A stretch of 64,000 nucleotides of DNA from Apostichopus japonicus (lineage: Eukaryota > Echinodermata > Holothuroidea > Aspidochirotida > Stichopodidae): contig NC_092582.1 of NCBI RefSeq assembly GCF_037975245.1, positions 8,258,501 through 8,322,500 on the forward strand, read 5' to 3'. Positions 1 through 13,000 of the stretch are shown piece after piece. Under the pieces are notes generated by a model that saw nothing but the letters and a program-made list of their open reading frames with translations, searched no databases and was not told where the DNA came from. Within the stretch, counting starts at the first letter, position 1. The number at the start of each line of letters is the position of its first letter. A program made the position numbers and the translations under genes.

Positions 1-71
1 GTAGAGGTAAAAGTGAAATCCCAAAAGAGATGTGGGACCCTTAATAGGCGTTTCTTTCTTAAATTGCAATT

Positions 72-217
72 ATGATTACTTTATGTTGCATCCAGCATAT
101 CAGCATGGGATTTTTGTTGTTGCATCCAGCATACAAGCATGGGATTACTTTTTGGTTCATCTAGCATATAAGCTTGGGATTACTTTTGTTGCATCCAGCA
201 TATCAGAATGGGATTAC
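72..217. repeat. Minisatellite, about 35-bp unit, four degenerate copies
   Basis: The phrase TTGCATCCAGCATAT..AGCATGGGATTACT recurs four times with small changes, beginning near 86, 119, 155 and 187. It lies beyond the stop codon of the minus-strand SDR gene. The small open frame across it is only a product of the repeat. Confidence 0.75.
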
Positions 218-536
218 TGCAGCTACTTTTAACACATCTTGAAAAATACAGAGAGAGGGAGAGGACTAGGAACTAAAGGTGCAACATACAACTTTCTCTC
301 TACCCCCTCTCGAACCCCTCTATCTCTGGAACCCTTGTCCCCATCAACTTATTCCTCCTAACAAAACAAAACTTTGGCAGTGCATAGTTAAAAAATTATA
401 TTTCTTAGTGGCAACCAGCAAAGGAGACAACTAAATATGAAAGCCCTGCATCTCCTGAGAGTAGGTTTGTTACTCCACTCAATCGCCTGCATGTCCAATA
501 CAAGAGAGCCGATATTAACCGGCTGTACAGACGTAC
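218..536 (-). other. Presumed 3' UTR and flank of the SDR gene
   Basis: This stretch lies immediately downstream, on the minus strand, of the SDR stop codon at 537-539. I see no clear AATAAA poly(A) signal on the minus strand and no other recognisable feature. The true transcript end may lie outside the window. Confidence 0.4.
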
Positions 537-979
537 TTAAACTCCGAGGTCTTTTGCTGCTTGGTACTTGACCAGGTCTGCACTGACATCCCACAGCTTC
601 TTGGCTTTCTCCGTGTCACGTGACTCCTCCGAAGGTTCAGTCTCCTGGTAATCGTTAAAGTACTTGCCAGTGACACCTGCATTGATTCATGAAAAAAAAA
701 CATCAAAAATAGAAAATATATATGAAAATTAAAGGAGTTTGTGTCAATTGGGATTCGAAAATTGACCAAAGCTAGACAAGACCTCTGCCTTTTTAAATGT
801 AATTCTTAATTCTACAATACTGTCAAAATTGTACCGTAACTTGATATGTCACATTTACATATATTTTAAGTTACTGCCAGACAAACTACTTTGTGACATA
901 TTAGAGTTATTACACGCCAACTGGAGGCAACCTAAGACAATGTTACTCTGAAACATTTATCTTTTTGTGATGGAATGTG

Positions 980-1024
<45 letters not shown>

Positions 1025-4000
1025 CTAATGTCTTGAAACATTATATATATATATATATACAGGCGCGTATCCAGGATTTTCAAACCCGGGTGGGGCGAAT
1101 TACTATCTAAGCGGAGCGCCACCATTGGTTGGCGCGCAGCGTACAAGAAAATTTCTTGTTTTGAAACCCCCCAGATCACCGGAAACGGCACTTTTCGGGC
1201 TTGAAATGACCAACCAGATGCACACTTTTTGCCTGAGAACCAAGTATTTCCTAATAGTTTTTTTTCCATCCATAACCTTTTTGAAGTTTGTCAACCCGGC
1301 ACACATCATGTTCGACCTGATCGCATCTCCTGTGGGTCTTTGCTTTTGTAGGTGATTCTACGTCGCGGCCCACAATACCCGTCAGCCCCACTTTTCAAGG
1401 TTGTAAGCCCCATATTTGTTCAGAATTTGAAAATTCACATTTCTCGTGAATAAACTTCCTTCAAAACATACCCATAATGTTGTACAAAATTTCATCTATG
1501 GACAATCAATATAGAATAAACTTCCTTCAACCCCTAACAGACCGGTCAAAATTGCAAGAGTAGAGGGAAGTGTGATGTAGAATGTTGGTCAGAAATTTTC
1601 GAAAATTCAGACACAGTTAATTTATTGGTGTAGAAATATTAAAACCTGTTATAACGGCTATTATAAAACTTGGTTGAAGGAAATGAAAAAATAACAGATA
1701 TTTCCGAAACCGAACACTACACACATAAGCGTAGGAGGCGCGGCGGCAGTGGTGGAGCTAGGGGTATTGGTCAGGAGTGGCGAGAATGGTCTGAAGGGGC
1801 GCTTTCGGCACTATCTATGCGGAGCGCCACCACTGGTTGGCGCGTAGCGTACAGAAAATTTTTGAGTAAAGATACTCCCTAGATCGCAGGAAATGACCCT
1901 TTCCGGGCCTGGCTAATTTGCAGATAAACGAAGAATAAGGTGTCATCGCCAAATTACACCAACAAAATGTGACAAATGTCAATAAGTAGATAAGAGCGCA
2001 ATTAAAAAGTCAATAATCTAGAATAAGTAAAAAGTGGTAAAGAGCTGAAAAAGGCGCCAGCAGTCCATTTGAGTCCGTCAGGGGGGGGGGCATCCGCCCC
2101 CCTGACCATATGGACGCTCCGCCACTGCGCGGCGGGGGTGCAGGCCCTAATTCGCCATTACTAATGTAAAAGAGAGTTTTGACATAATTGGACCTCCATG
2201 CTTTTTATACATCTACATGAGACATGTCGTTGTTTACATTAGCATCCCGCGGTATACTGCGCAATTTGAACGGACCGTACGGTACATGATGGCATGCGAT
2301 GTAATAACCGATGCTTGCTTATATGATATTGACATGAACACGTTGAACGAAGCGCGCGAAAATTTTTGGTTATTTTTTCAGGCAAGTCGGACAGATTTGA
2401 GGCTTTTCATCCTGGAACACCATTTTCATGCTCACTGATATGATGTGATATCTGCTGTTTGCGTTACAAATTCGAACAGGCACATAGCGAGGAATTTGCC
2501 AAGGGAGGGGCGAAGCCTGTAGGCAAATTATCTAAGCGTAGCGCCACCATAGGTTGGCGCGAAGCGTACAAGAAAATTTTAGCCGAAAATGCCTCCCAGA
2601 TCGCTGGAAATGGCACTACCCAGGACCATTTGTTAGCGAGAAGCATACAAGCAAATTTTGGCCGAAACTGTCTCCCAGATCGCTGGAAATGACACTTCCC
2701 AAGCCTTGTAAGTTGCCTCTAAGCACTTTCTATTTTGAAATTACTTAGCGATATTATTTAAAAAAAATGCTGAATGGGGGGGGGGGCGGGCGGTCGCCCC
2801 CATCCCAAAATGCGTCATGTTCCCCGACGACACGGTCGAGTTCGAGACCAGCCACAGTTGGTTTCATAGCACAATTCTACACACGCGTTATGATAGACCA
2901 TAGTATATATATAGATCATTAGTGAGAGAGGAAAATGGAAACGTCAAAAAATGGAGTTGTGTAAGGGGTAGGGTGAGTCACACTTTTACGAAATCATTGA
3001 TCCGTCACTGACTACCCTTCAGCGCTGTAATGATGTCACTGTTCCTCTTTCTCTTCCCGGTGTCTTCGCGTTTTGCTTTTACTCCCTCTTTTTCTCCTTT
3101 TTCTCTCTTTCTTCTTTTTCTTTTCCCTTCCTTCCTCTCCTCCTCCTCTTTTTTCCCCTCTTTTTTCTTCTCTTTTTTTCTCTTCTCTTTTTCTTACCCG
3201 GGGGGCGCGCGCCCCCAATGCCCCCCCCCTGGATACGCACCTGATATATATATATATATACAAATTCATTACATTTAGAATTATAGGCGTCTGTAAAATG
3301 ATGGGAATAAATTTATGGGATGTTGGATGGAAGGTAACACAGTAGTTGTTCCATCAGTAAAAAAGAAGTTGTAATTTTCAGGTTTTTTTTATCACATCTG
3401 ACTTGGCACTTCTTGAAACATTAGAATTAGGTATAGCAATTTCCTTTAAGATAGGTTTGTTGTCTGTGTAAAATGTAGTATCCAATACTTCTATGGCAAA
3501 AGGAAACTTAGTAAGTTTACTAACCTTTGTACTCTGGTTTGGTTGCCAAATCAAAGATCATCCCACTACCATGGTCTAATGTTCTGGTTACATTGAATAG
3601 TCTAAGCACATAATACAATACGTTTCTAAGCATGAACTTAGACCACCCAGAAGCACCTCTCAATAATTCCGTATCTGGTATAAAACCTGAGGATCAAAAT
3701 TTCAAATATGATCAGACAATTGGTTATTTATGGACATTTAAAAGTAAAATGTGTAAAAGTAAGTTGGCCTGACGTTTCGATCCTAGCAGGATTTTCTTCG
3801 AAGGCTAAATGACAGGTGGAGATTTAAAAGTGTTAAATTATATTCAGATAACTTCATCTACATAAAAATTCCAGCTACAGTTATTGCATACTACACCAAT
3901 TGTTCCCTAGCTGCAAGGGCGGCGGAAGCACTTTTAATCTGGGGGGGCACCGACATCAAAAGGCACTTTGCAGAGTTCAATTGGACTGATGTAGCCTTAT

Positions 4001-7000
4001 ATTTAGTCACCTTTATAACTCTTATTGTATTATCTTTTTCGCGTATACACATCACTCCATCAACGCCCCCCCCCCCCCTTTCATGGAAAAAATGCATACT
4101 AGCACTGCAATATCCAAAGTTGTATGCACGACATTCTGAGCGGAGCGCCACCATCGGTTGGCGCGGAGCGTACAAGAAAATTTTTGGTTTTACAAACCCG
4201 TCAGATGGCCGGAAACGGCCCTTCCCGAGTGTTCATTCTGGTTCCCTGGCCTCCTGGCCTCTTGCTAACTTGAGACACCTCAATTTTTATGTAGAAAAAG
4301 GGCACATTTTTAACCCTGAGGAAAAGTGGGGGGGGGCACGTGCCCCCTGTGCCCCCCCCGGTTCCGCCGCCCTTGCCTAGCTGTATCTCTTTGAGAAGAA
4401 TCCTACCCCAATCTGCATGTTATATTGCACCTGGTTGCACCTACCCTTCCCTTGTATCGCTTTCCCAAGAAATGTGAAGCAAATGGTAATCCCCCCTCCC
4501 CCCCTCCTCCATTGACGGTAAAATAAATTCCTAGATATATAGCTCTTCCACATAACATTTAATATCGTACAAGGCACTGTTCTTTCGACAACTATTTTTT
4601 CCTAGTGTTTTACATTATTCATCCATTTATCCAAGTCTGTTTAAATTCATTTGTCTGTTCATTGAAATGCATCAATCTTTTCTATGTGATTATATATAGT
4701 AGTCATACATGGCAATAGATGGCAGGCGTTTGTCTAGTATATTACTACAGTAGCCGATACATGCCATTTGATTGAACATCGAAAGTAAGTATGTTCTATT
4801 ATGATATTTGACAACACATTTCTGCTCCTACGACTGATGTGGAATGTAAAGTATTCTCACCAGGATTGAGGGCTGTGGCAGTAACACCTGACCCTTCCAC
4901 TCTTCTTGCTAGCTCATGCATGAAGAAAACATTAGCAAGCTTGGAGTTACCATAGGCACGCAGTCCGTTGTATGTTTCGGCTTTTTCAAACTGGAGATTA
5001 TCAAACTCAAATGGAAACTCGATGTCATCTAACAGAAAAAAAATAAAAGAAACATGCACCTAAAGGCCTGGAATGCAGGTACATTTTATTAATGGAATTA
5101 GGTAGCCATATTCTAAGCCTAGCTTCTAACAGGTTCTTCATTCAAGTGCTGTATTAGGTACAAGAAGTAGTAAGTATTTCTTCCAACTCAAAAAAGGGCA
5201 ACATGTTGATCAACTAACTTACCAAGTAATCATGCTAACAAATTCTACCCTATAGCTGTATCATATAAACTATAAGAAGCATCAAGTTAGCATGTGGCCT
5301 CTGCCCCTCCCGGTGATTATCTTACATGCATTTCAAGGAGAACTTTATTTGCAAGAAAGGGTATTGACAGAAGCCTTACTTTTCATACGATGATTAACTG
5401 TCTTTGGATCGTGAAGTTCTGAGGAAACGATCACCACTCTGGCTTCCCCATCTTTGCTTGCTGTTTGCTTCAAGTCTTCAATCAGCAGGTTTGTAAGCAA
5501 AAAATGACCTGTGGTACGAGAGAGGAATTGGACAATTCAGTCAGGAATATGGAGACCACTTGAAAATGTAAGTTCCAAGACACTTTTAATGCTGTGAAAA
5601 TGATCGAGCTGTCATCTGCAAGAAACCTATGCCATTTACTCAGTACTGTACGTTCAACACTGCTATAATTAATGTTCTAAAACTCAACTGTAACTAATTT
5701 AAATGACATAAATATGTCAATTTGTGCAAAAATATTTATCTGGAATTTATTAATTTGTTAGTGAATCAATTCTATAGCTTGGTAGGTTTAGGTCAAAGCT
5801 AGCTAACAATGTGTAGTTTATTTATTTCTAAAATCCTACCAGTCGACTCCAATATAACACAGTGCCAGGATCAGGGCGGCAACCACCATTTTTGTCTTAC
5901 GGGGGGGGGGGCAGGGGGTGATATGATATGTTTTCCGCTAAATTGTTGCTATAATATTGCGAATTTTGAAACAGAGTTAAATATTTTTAGACTGTGTAGG
6001 TGTACGATTACATGTAACATATTATTAATGTGCTAGGATTTTTTATAAGATGGGTGTTCGCAGCATGAAGTATATGGATATGGGTATATGTAGGCTGACT
6101 TTAATATATGCTAGTACAGTAGGCTACAGGTACAAGTACTGTTTTAACATCTGTATTTGTCGATTATTTCGGTTTGTTTAAATACTTCTTTTCAGACGTG
6201 CCGGGCATAAAGTCCGGATGGAGGAAAGAAAATTAAATTACTGGTATGCCTTATACCGGGCATCTGCCATACAGACCCCGCCTACCAAGTTTTACAACAG
6301 TCGAAAGGCTTCCATTGATCAAAAGTTAAAGCTCCCCAGTTGTCGTTTCCTGTTTAATGTGCTGCTATTAGAATTCACAGTCTGCCTTTTACAATGATAG
6401 GAAGTTTAACCATTTTTTCATCCCAAACAAATCCGGAGATTTAGGGGGATATAGGGTGAATCTGACTGAGTAAAGTCGGCAAAAAATATAAGCTATGACA
6501 GTGGCGTAGGAAGGTATTTTTGAGTGGGGGGGCTGAAGACTGATGGCCGGCCTGGGGAGGGGTCTAAGGGGAGGGGGTGTCCCCCTCCCCTTTGGAATTT
6601 TTTGCATTTCCAGGTGGCCTCAGATACAATTTGGTGCAATATAGCACACTTCAACACCCACTTCATTTTGTAAACTTAATTTTGTATTTTCACCTGGCCT
6701 TAGATGCAATTTGGTGCTCCAAATGAGATTTTTGTTCTCATTTGGAAATGAAAAAGGGGTTTTCTGACTTGCGGAGCGGGGGGCGGAATGATACTTCCGC
6801 CCCTCCACATTTTTCACTGGGGGGCTGGCGCCCCCCAGCCCCCCCGGTTCCTACGCCCTTGAGCTATGAGATAACAAAACAAGAGCTAGTTAGCTTGTCT
6901 TTGAAACATTCTTGACTAGGTGCATGCACAATGTCTGATGACAAAGCATTCCAATCTTTCAAAGTACGGTGAAAGAAGGAATATTTATATAAATTTTTTC

Positions 7001-10000
7001 TAGCGTAAGGAACTTGGAAATTAAGATCATGATTATTTCTTGTGTTAACAGTTTTTGTTGGGATTATATTGTCTTTATCAATTGATATAAGATTGTTATT
7101 GATTTTATAAAGCATTTGTAGACGTGTGTGCTTTATAGAAAAATAAGTAACACGGAATACGGTACATGCTCGGCCGCATACGTAAAGGTAGTTAGGCTAT
7201 TTGTCGCGGTAACGTTAGCCCTGCATAACACAATGATATAGCCGAAGTACTTTATATCATAATTTCGTAAAAATTAACAAGTGGATTTTCTCCACGTTCC
7301 GGAGTACGCATGTCAAAACATGCAAGTTTGGTAGAAAAAAGATCGTTTAACCGGGAGAAAAATTAGCACATAAATCAGAAGGCTGGGAGACTTCGGGTAA
7401 GACAGTGAGTGTTGGAAAGTCAGTATACTACTACCATGTAAGTATAGTAGCAAACATTGACTTTTCATGTTCATCACTCGAATGAGATACAAACCTGAAA
7501 GTTTACGTTCAGTATAATTTCATATCATTTGCCTAAACATTTGTTGAAAATGTAATTCTGACAGTTGAGTACGCTATGACGGTACCATATCAGGCGCGTA
7601 TCCAGGATTTTCAAACCCGGGGGGCGCGAATTACTATCTAAGCGGAGCGCCACCATCGGTTGGCGCGCAGCGTACAAGAAAATTTCTTATTTTGATACCC
7701 CCAGATCACCGGAAACGGCACTTCTCGGGCTTGAAATGACCAACCAGATGTACACTTTTTGCCTGAGAACCAAGTATTCCTAAAAGTTTTTTTTCCATCC
7801 ATAACCTTTTTGAAGATTGTCAACCCGGCACACATCATGTTCGACCTGATCGCATATCCTGTGGGTCTTTGCTTTTGTAGGTGATTCTACGTCGCGGCCC
7901 TCAATACCCGTCAGCCCCACTTTTCAAGGTTTTAAGCCCCATATTTGTTCAGAATTTGAAAATTCCCATTTCTCGTGAATAAACTCACTTCAAAACATAC
8001 CCATAATGTTGTACAAAATTTCATCTATGGACAACCAATATAGAAAAACTTCCTTCAACCCCTAACAGACCGGTCAAAAATGCACGAGTAGAGGGAAGTG
8101 TGATGCAGAATGTTGGTCAGAAATTTTCGAAAATTCAGACACAGTTAATTTATTGGTGTAGAAATATTAAAACCTCTTATAACGGCTATTATAAAACTTG
8201 GTTGAAGGAAATGAAAAAATAGCAGATATATCCGAAACCGAACACTACACACATAGGCGTAGGAGGCGCGGCGGCAGTGGCGGAGCTAGGGGTATTGGTC
8301 AGGAGGGGCGAGAATGGTCTGTAGGGGCGCTTTCGACACTATCTAAGCGCAGCGCCACCACTGGTTGGCGCGTAGCGTACAGAAAATTTTTGAGTAAAGA
8401 TACTCCCTAGATCGCCGGAAATGACCCTTTCCGGGCCTGGCTTATTTGCAGATAAACGAAGAATAAGGTATCATTGCCAAATTACACCAACAAAATGTGA
8501 CAAATGTCAATAAGTAGATGAGAGCGCAATAAAAAAGTCAATAATCTAGAATAAGTAAAAAGTGGTAAAGAGCTGAAAAGGCGCCAGCAGTCCATTTGAG
8601 TCCGTCGGGGGGGGGGGGGCATCCTCCCCTGACCGTATGGACGCTCCGCCACTGCGCGGCGGGGGTGCAGCCCCTAATAACGCCATTATACTAATGTAAA
8701 AGAGAATTTTGACATAATTGGACCTCCATGCTTTTTATACATCTACATGAGACATGTCGTTGTTTACATTAGCATCCCGCGGTATACTGCGCAATTTGAA
8801 CGGACCGTACGGTACATGATGGCATGCGATGTAATAACCGATGCTTGCTTATATGATATTGACATTAACACGTTGAACGCGCGCTTCGCGCGCGAAAAGT
8901 TTTGGTTATTTTTTCAGGCAAGTCGGACAGTTTTGAGGCTTTTCATCCTGGAACGCCATTTTCATGCTCACTGATATGATGTGATATCTGCTGTTTGCGT
9001 TAGAAATTCGAACAGGCGCGTAGCGAGGAATTTGCCAAGGGAGGGGCGAAGCCTGTAGGCAAATTATCTAAGCGTAGCGCCACCATAGGTTGGCGCGAAG
9101 CGTACAAGAAAATTTTGGCCGAAAATGCCTCCCAGATCGCTGGAAATGGCACTACCCAGGACCATTTGTTAGCGCGAAGCGTACAAGCAAATTTTGGCCG
9201 GAAAAGGTCTCCCAGATCGCTGGAAATGACACTTCCCAGGCCTTGTAAGTTGCATCTAAGCACTTTCTATTTTGAAATTACTTAGCGATATCATTTAAAA
9301 ACATGCTGAATGGTGGGGGGGGGGGCGGGCGGTCGCCCCCATCCCAAAAATCGTCATGTTCCCCTACGACACGGTCGAGTTCAAGACCAGCCACAGTTGG
9401 TTTCATAGCACAATTCTACACAAGCGTTATGATAGACCATATATAGTATATATATAGATCATTAGTGAGAAAGGAAAATGGAAACGTCAAAAAATGGAGT
9501 TGTCGGTGTAAGGGGTAGGGTGAGTCACACTTTTACGAAATCATTGATCCGTCACTGGCTACCCTTCAGCGCTGTAATGATGTCACTGTTCCTCTTTCTC
9601 TTCGCGTTTTTCTTTTACTCCCTCCTTTTCTCCTTTTTCTCTCTTTCTTCTTTTTCTTTTCCCTTCCTTCCTCTCCTCCTCCTCTTTTTTCCCCTCTTTT
9701 TTCCTTTTTTCTTCTCTTTTTTTTCTCTCCTCTTTTTCTTACCCGGGGGGCGCGCGCCCCCAACGCCCCCCCCCCCTGGATACGCACCTGCATATAAAGG
9801 CACGGTTTGAAATTTGATTCCTGATCACTTTGATCCTCCCATTTCGTTTAAATCTGCAGCTTCCTGATCATAGGAGAGACTTAACTGAATTTATCCTGTG
9901 AGATTTTACTGCCTGTTGCCTATAAAAAAAGCAATGACGATATGTGAATTACTGATATTAACAGGGAATGGTATTATCTCTTATAATTGTTCAATATATT

Positions 10001-13000
10001 CTAACTGATTCAATGGCGTGCTGCAATACATGATATGCTATGATTGCCCACTTTCACTTCAACAATTGACCTCAACCATTTCGAATCGTAAGGCTAAGGA
10101 TAAAAGAGTTCAACGATAAGGTCAAGGTCGTAGCAGCTCCGTGGTTTGACCACAACTGTACATGTCCACCCGCAATATCGTCGTAGTCATACAACATCAG
10201 AAGGAATAGGTCTGAAGTAACGTTATTGTACTCGTGGTCGCAAAGTAAGTTGATATTATACACTTGATAATTTTGGTAGTTATCGTCGCAAGACAAATGT
10301 TGCTATAACAAACAATTCGTATCGCCACAACGGCATTAATTGTCACTTCAATGTTATTTTAATACAAGGAGCTACCAACATCTTACTGAAAGTTAAGATT
10401 TTTGTTTAGGTTTGCATCAGATATATGAGTTGGCCTAGCCGTTAGGTTCCATGCAACACTGTGTTAATGTAATGATGACAAGCACGACTGCGAAAGGTTA
10501 CTACTGAGCCTTCAGCATCGTAACCAAACCCCCGTTTTTTACCGAAATAGCCGGATCATTTATGAAATGCATTTACTGCATTAATGGCTTAATTTCGAAT
10601 AATGGTGATTTGTTCACTTTCGAACTCTTCGATGTTCAAATTAAGATGTATTATGGGCTTAATTATCAATGCTACTGTATTTAAATCCTTATGGAAGGAA
10701 TAACTTAAGAATCTTGATTACACACTTATTAATCCTGTCAAATAACTTTTGTCTTGTATTGAACTCCAGGGATAAACTTAGTTGTAAATCTGTCTACAAT
10801 ATCTTAGTCCACTCTCTCGCAGTGACAAACAAATTTTTGCTAATAGGTGTCGTTAAAAAGCTTAGTGTGGATTTCTCAAATGAATCTTGATGGAGCTCTG
10901 TATGGTTCCATTAATTTCCAATTGTTCTCAAGATATTAAAGGGTGTGAAGACTCGCCCATAAATGCCGGTAATCTGGCCTAGTTTTGATTGAAGTGTAAC
11001 AGAAGTGTTAGACACCACCATCGATCCAGAAAATACACACACAGCATGCTACCGTCGGTAATTAGACACTAGTGTACAGTCAATACATACAGCTACGGTC
11101 AATACCCAAAACACAGTGTAATGTGATAGCAGCGATGGACATCTCAGGTCCAGATAAAAGATAAAAAGGTATCACGTTCCATTACTGTCTGCATTTTGTA
11201 GCGACAAGAAGAAAACCTCACTTGCAAGCAACAGAAAGTTAACTTTTTCAGAGTGCGGCACGCGGTTTGGTTAACTTTTTCAGAGCGCTGCACGCGGTTT
11301 GGGCGAGTCTTCAATGCCTTTAAGCCAAGGTGGTTTCAGTATATAGAGTTATTCACCGGCTAATTCCTACAAATTATGCTTATCTCTATAACGTTAATAC
11401 CCTAGAATCTAACCCAATGCAATCAGTGTCATAACTAAGCCATGGATAAGAACACATTTTTGCTTACTGCCAAGGGCGGCGGAACCGGGGGGGCACAGGG
11501 GGCACGTGCCCCCCCACTTTTCCTCAGGTTAAAAATGTGCCCTTTTTCTACATAAAAATTGAGGTGTCTCAAGTTAGCAAGAGGCCAGGGAACCAGAATG
11601 AACACTCGGGAAGGGCCGTTTCCGGCCATCTGAGGGGTTTGTAAAACCAAAAATTTTCTTGTACGCTCCGCGCCAACCGATGGTGGCGCTCCGCTCAGAT
11701 AGTCGTGCATATAACTTTGCAAATCCTGGCTACGCCCCTGACTTTTAATGAATTTCTATGGGTCAAACTCAAAGCTATTTCAAATGGAAAAATTGGATAA
11801 GATATTAACAAGGAATAAACTCTACTTCGGAAGATTCCTACATTAGCAACTAGCATGATTTCACCTCATTTTGTCTCAAAAGAAAACTTGTTCCTTGTTT
11901 TCCAATTTGCACATTGGATATTGCAGTACTAGTAAGCATATTTTCCTTGAGGGGGGGGGGGGGGCGTTGATGGAGTGATGTGTATACGCAAATAAGATAA
12001 TACAATAAGAGTTATAAAGGGTACTAAATATAAGGCTGCATCAGTCCAATCGAATTTCTGCAAAGTGCCCTTTGATGTCGGTGCCCCCCCAGATTAAAAG
12101 TGCTTCCGCCGCCCTTGCTTACTGCCCATTTGTTCATGTGTTGTGGGAATTCCTAGTACACTCCTGTTTGCAAAATAGAGAAATATGATTTTAATCTCCA
12201 TGACACAAAAATGATGATACTACGTACCTAGGATGTAAACTGAGGTGATCGTGATTCTATATGTTCAATTTAATGCCTATTATCCATAACATTAATGACA
12301 GCAGCCACACAGTGGTGGGCCTATTAGTAATAACACATAAGAAATATATATCGGAACACCCTTACAAACAGTGGCATACTAAACCAGTGGAGAGGGGGGT
12401 CCACCCTTGGGTATCAGTCAGGGGGGGGTGTTGCCATGCAACAGCCTCCCCAAAAATTGATACGTGAAATAAGACTGGGAATTCCTAAAGAAATAGCACC
12501 ATTTTGCATCTAGGCCAACTTACATAAACAAATGTTCTCAAAAGTTCAGACCCTCCCCCAAGACAGCATTCCTTGCACAGGGTGACAAAGGCAGGATCCG
12601 CAACGGGTGCCAACTATTCTAGGTAGGCCCCTGCTTGCATGACAATACCAATAGAATCAAACCCACAACTGACATCAGCATGTTCATGCCGCTGGTGTAG
12701 TAAGATTCGAAAAATTCAGGCAAAAACTTTCTGCCCCCCCCCCCAGGAAAACAAACCATTGGGACAGTCCCATACATCCATGATAATGATGTTAGGAACA
12801 AAATTAAGCTTAATATATTGCAGATCGTTACTAGCCACTGCTGTTAATACATGTTGTATGTCTAAAAAACTGTTCATTTTTGAGAAAGAACCCTTCAAAC
12901 AGTTAACTTGGTTAATCAATTTAAGTGAGCAAACTATGTAGTCTAGTACACGGACCGTTACGTCAGTTCCTCAAATGCAACAGAGAACTCAATGGGCTAA

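Noticed and set aside
86-217. CRISPR-like array
   Set aside because: The repeats are adjacent, degenerate units without unique spacers. It is a minisatellite in a eukaryotic genome.
2217-2438. 73-codon frame also present at 8747-8974
   Set aside because: Shared only because both are copies of the same recent transposon. It matches no known domain, and copy 2 differs by an indel.
3030-3345. Open frames of 77-90 codons on both strands, also at 9478-9810
   Set aside because: They fall on the polypyrimidine tract and G/C-rich end of the 2.2-kb element and show only biased composition.
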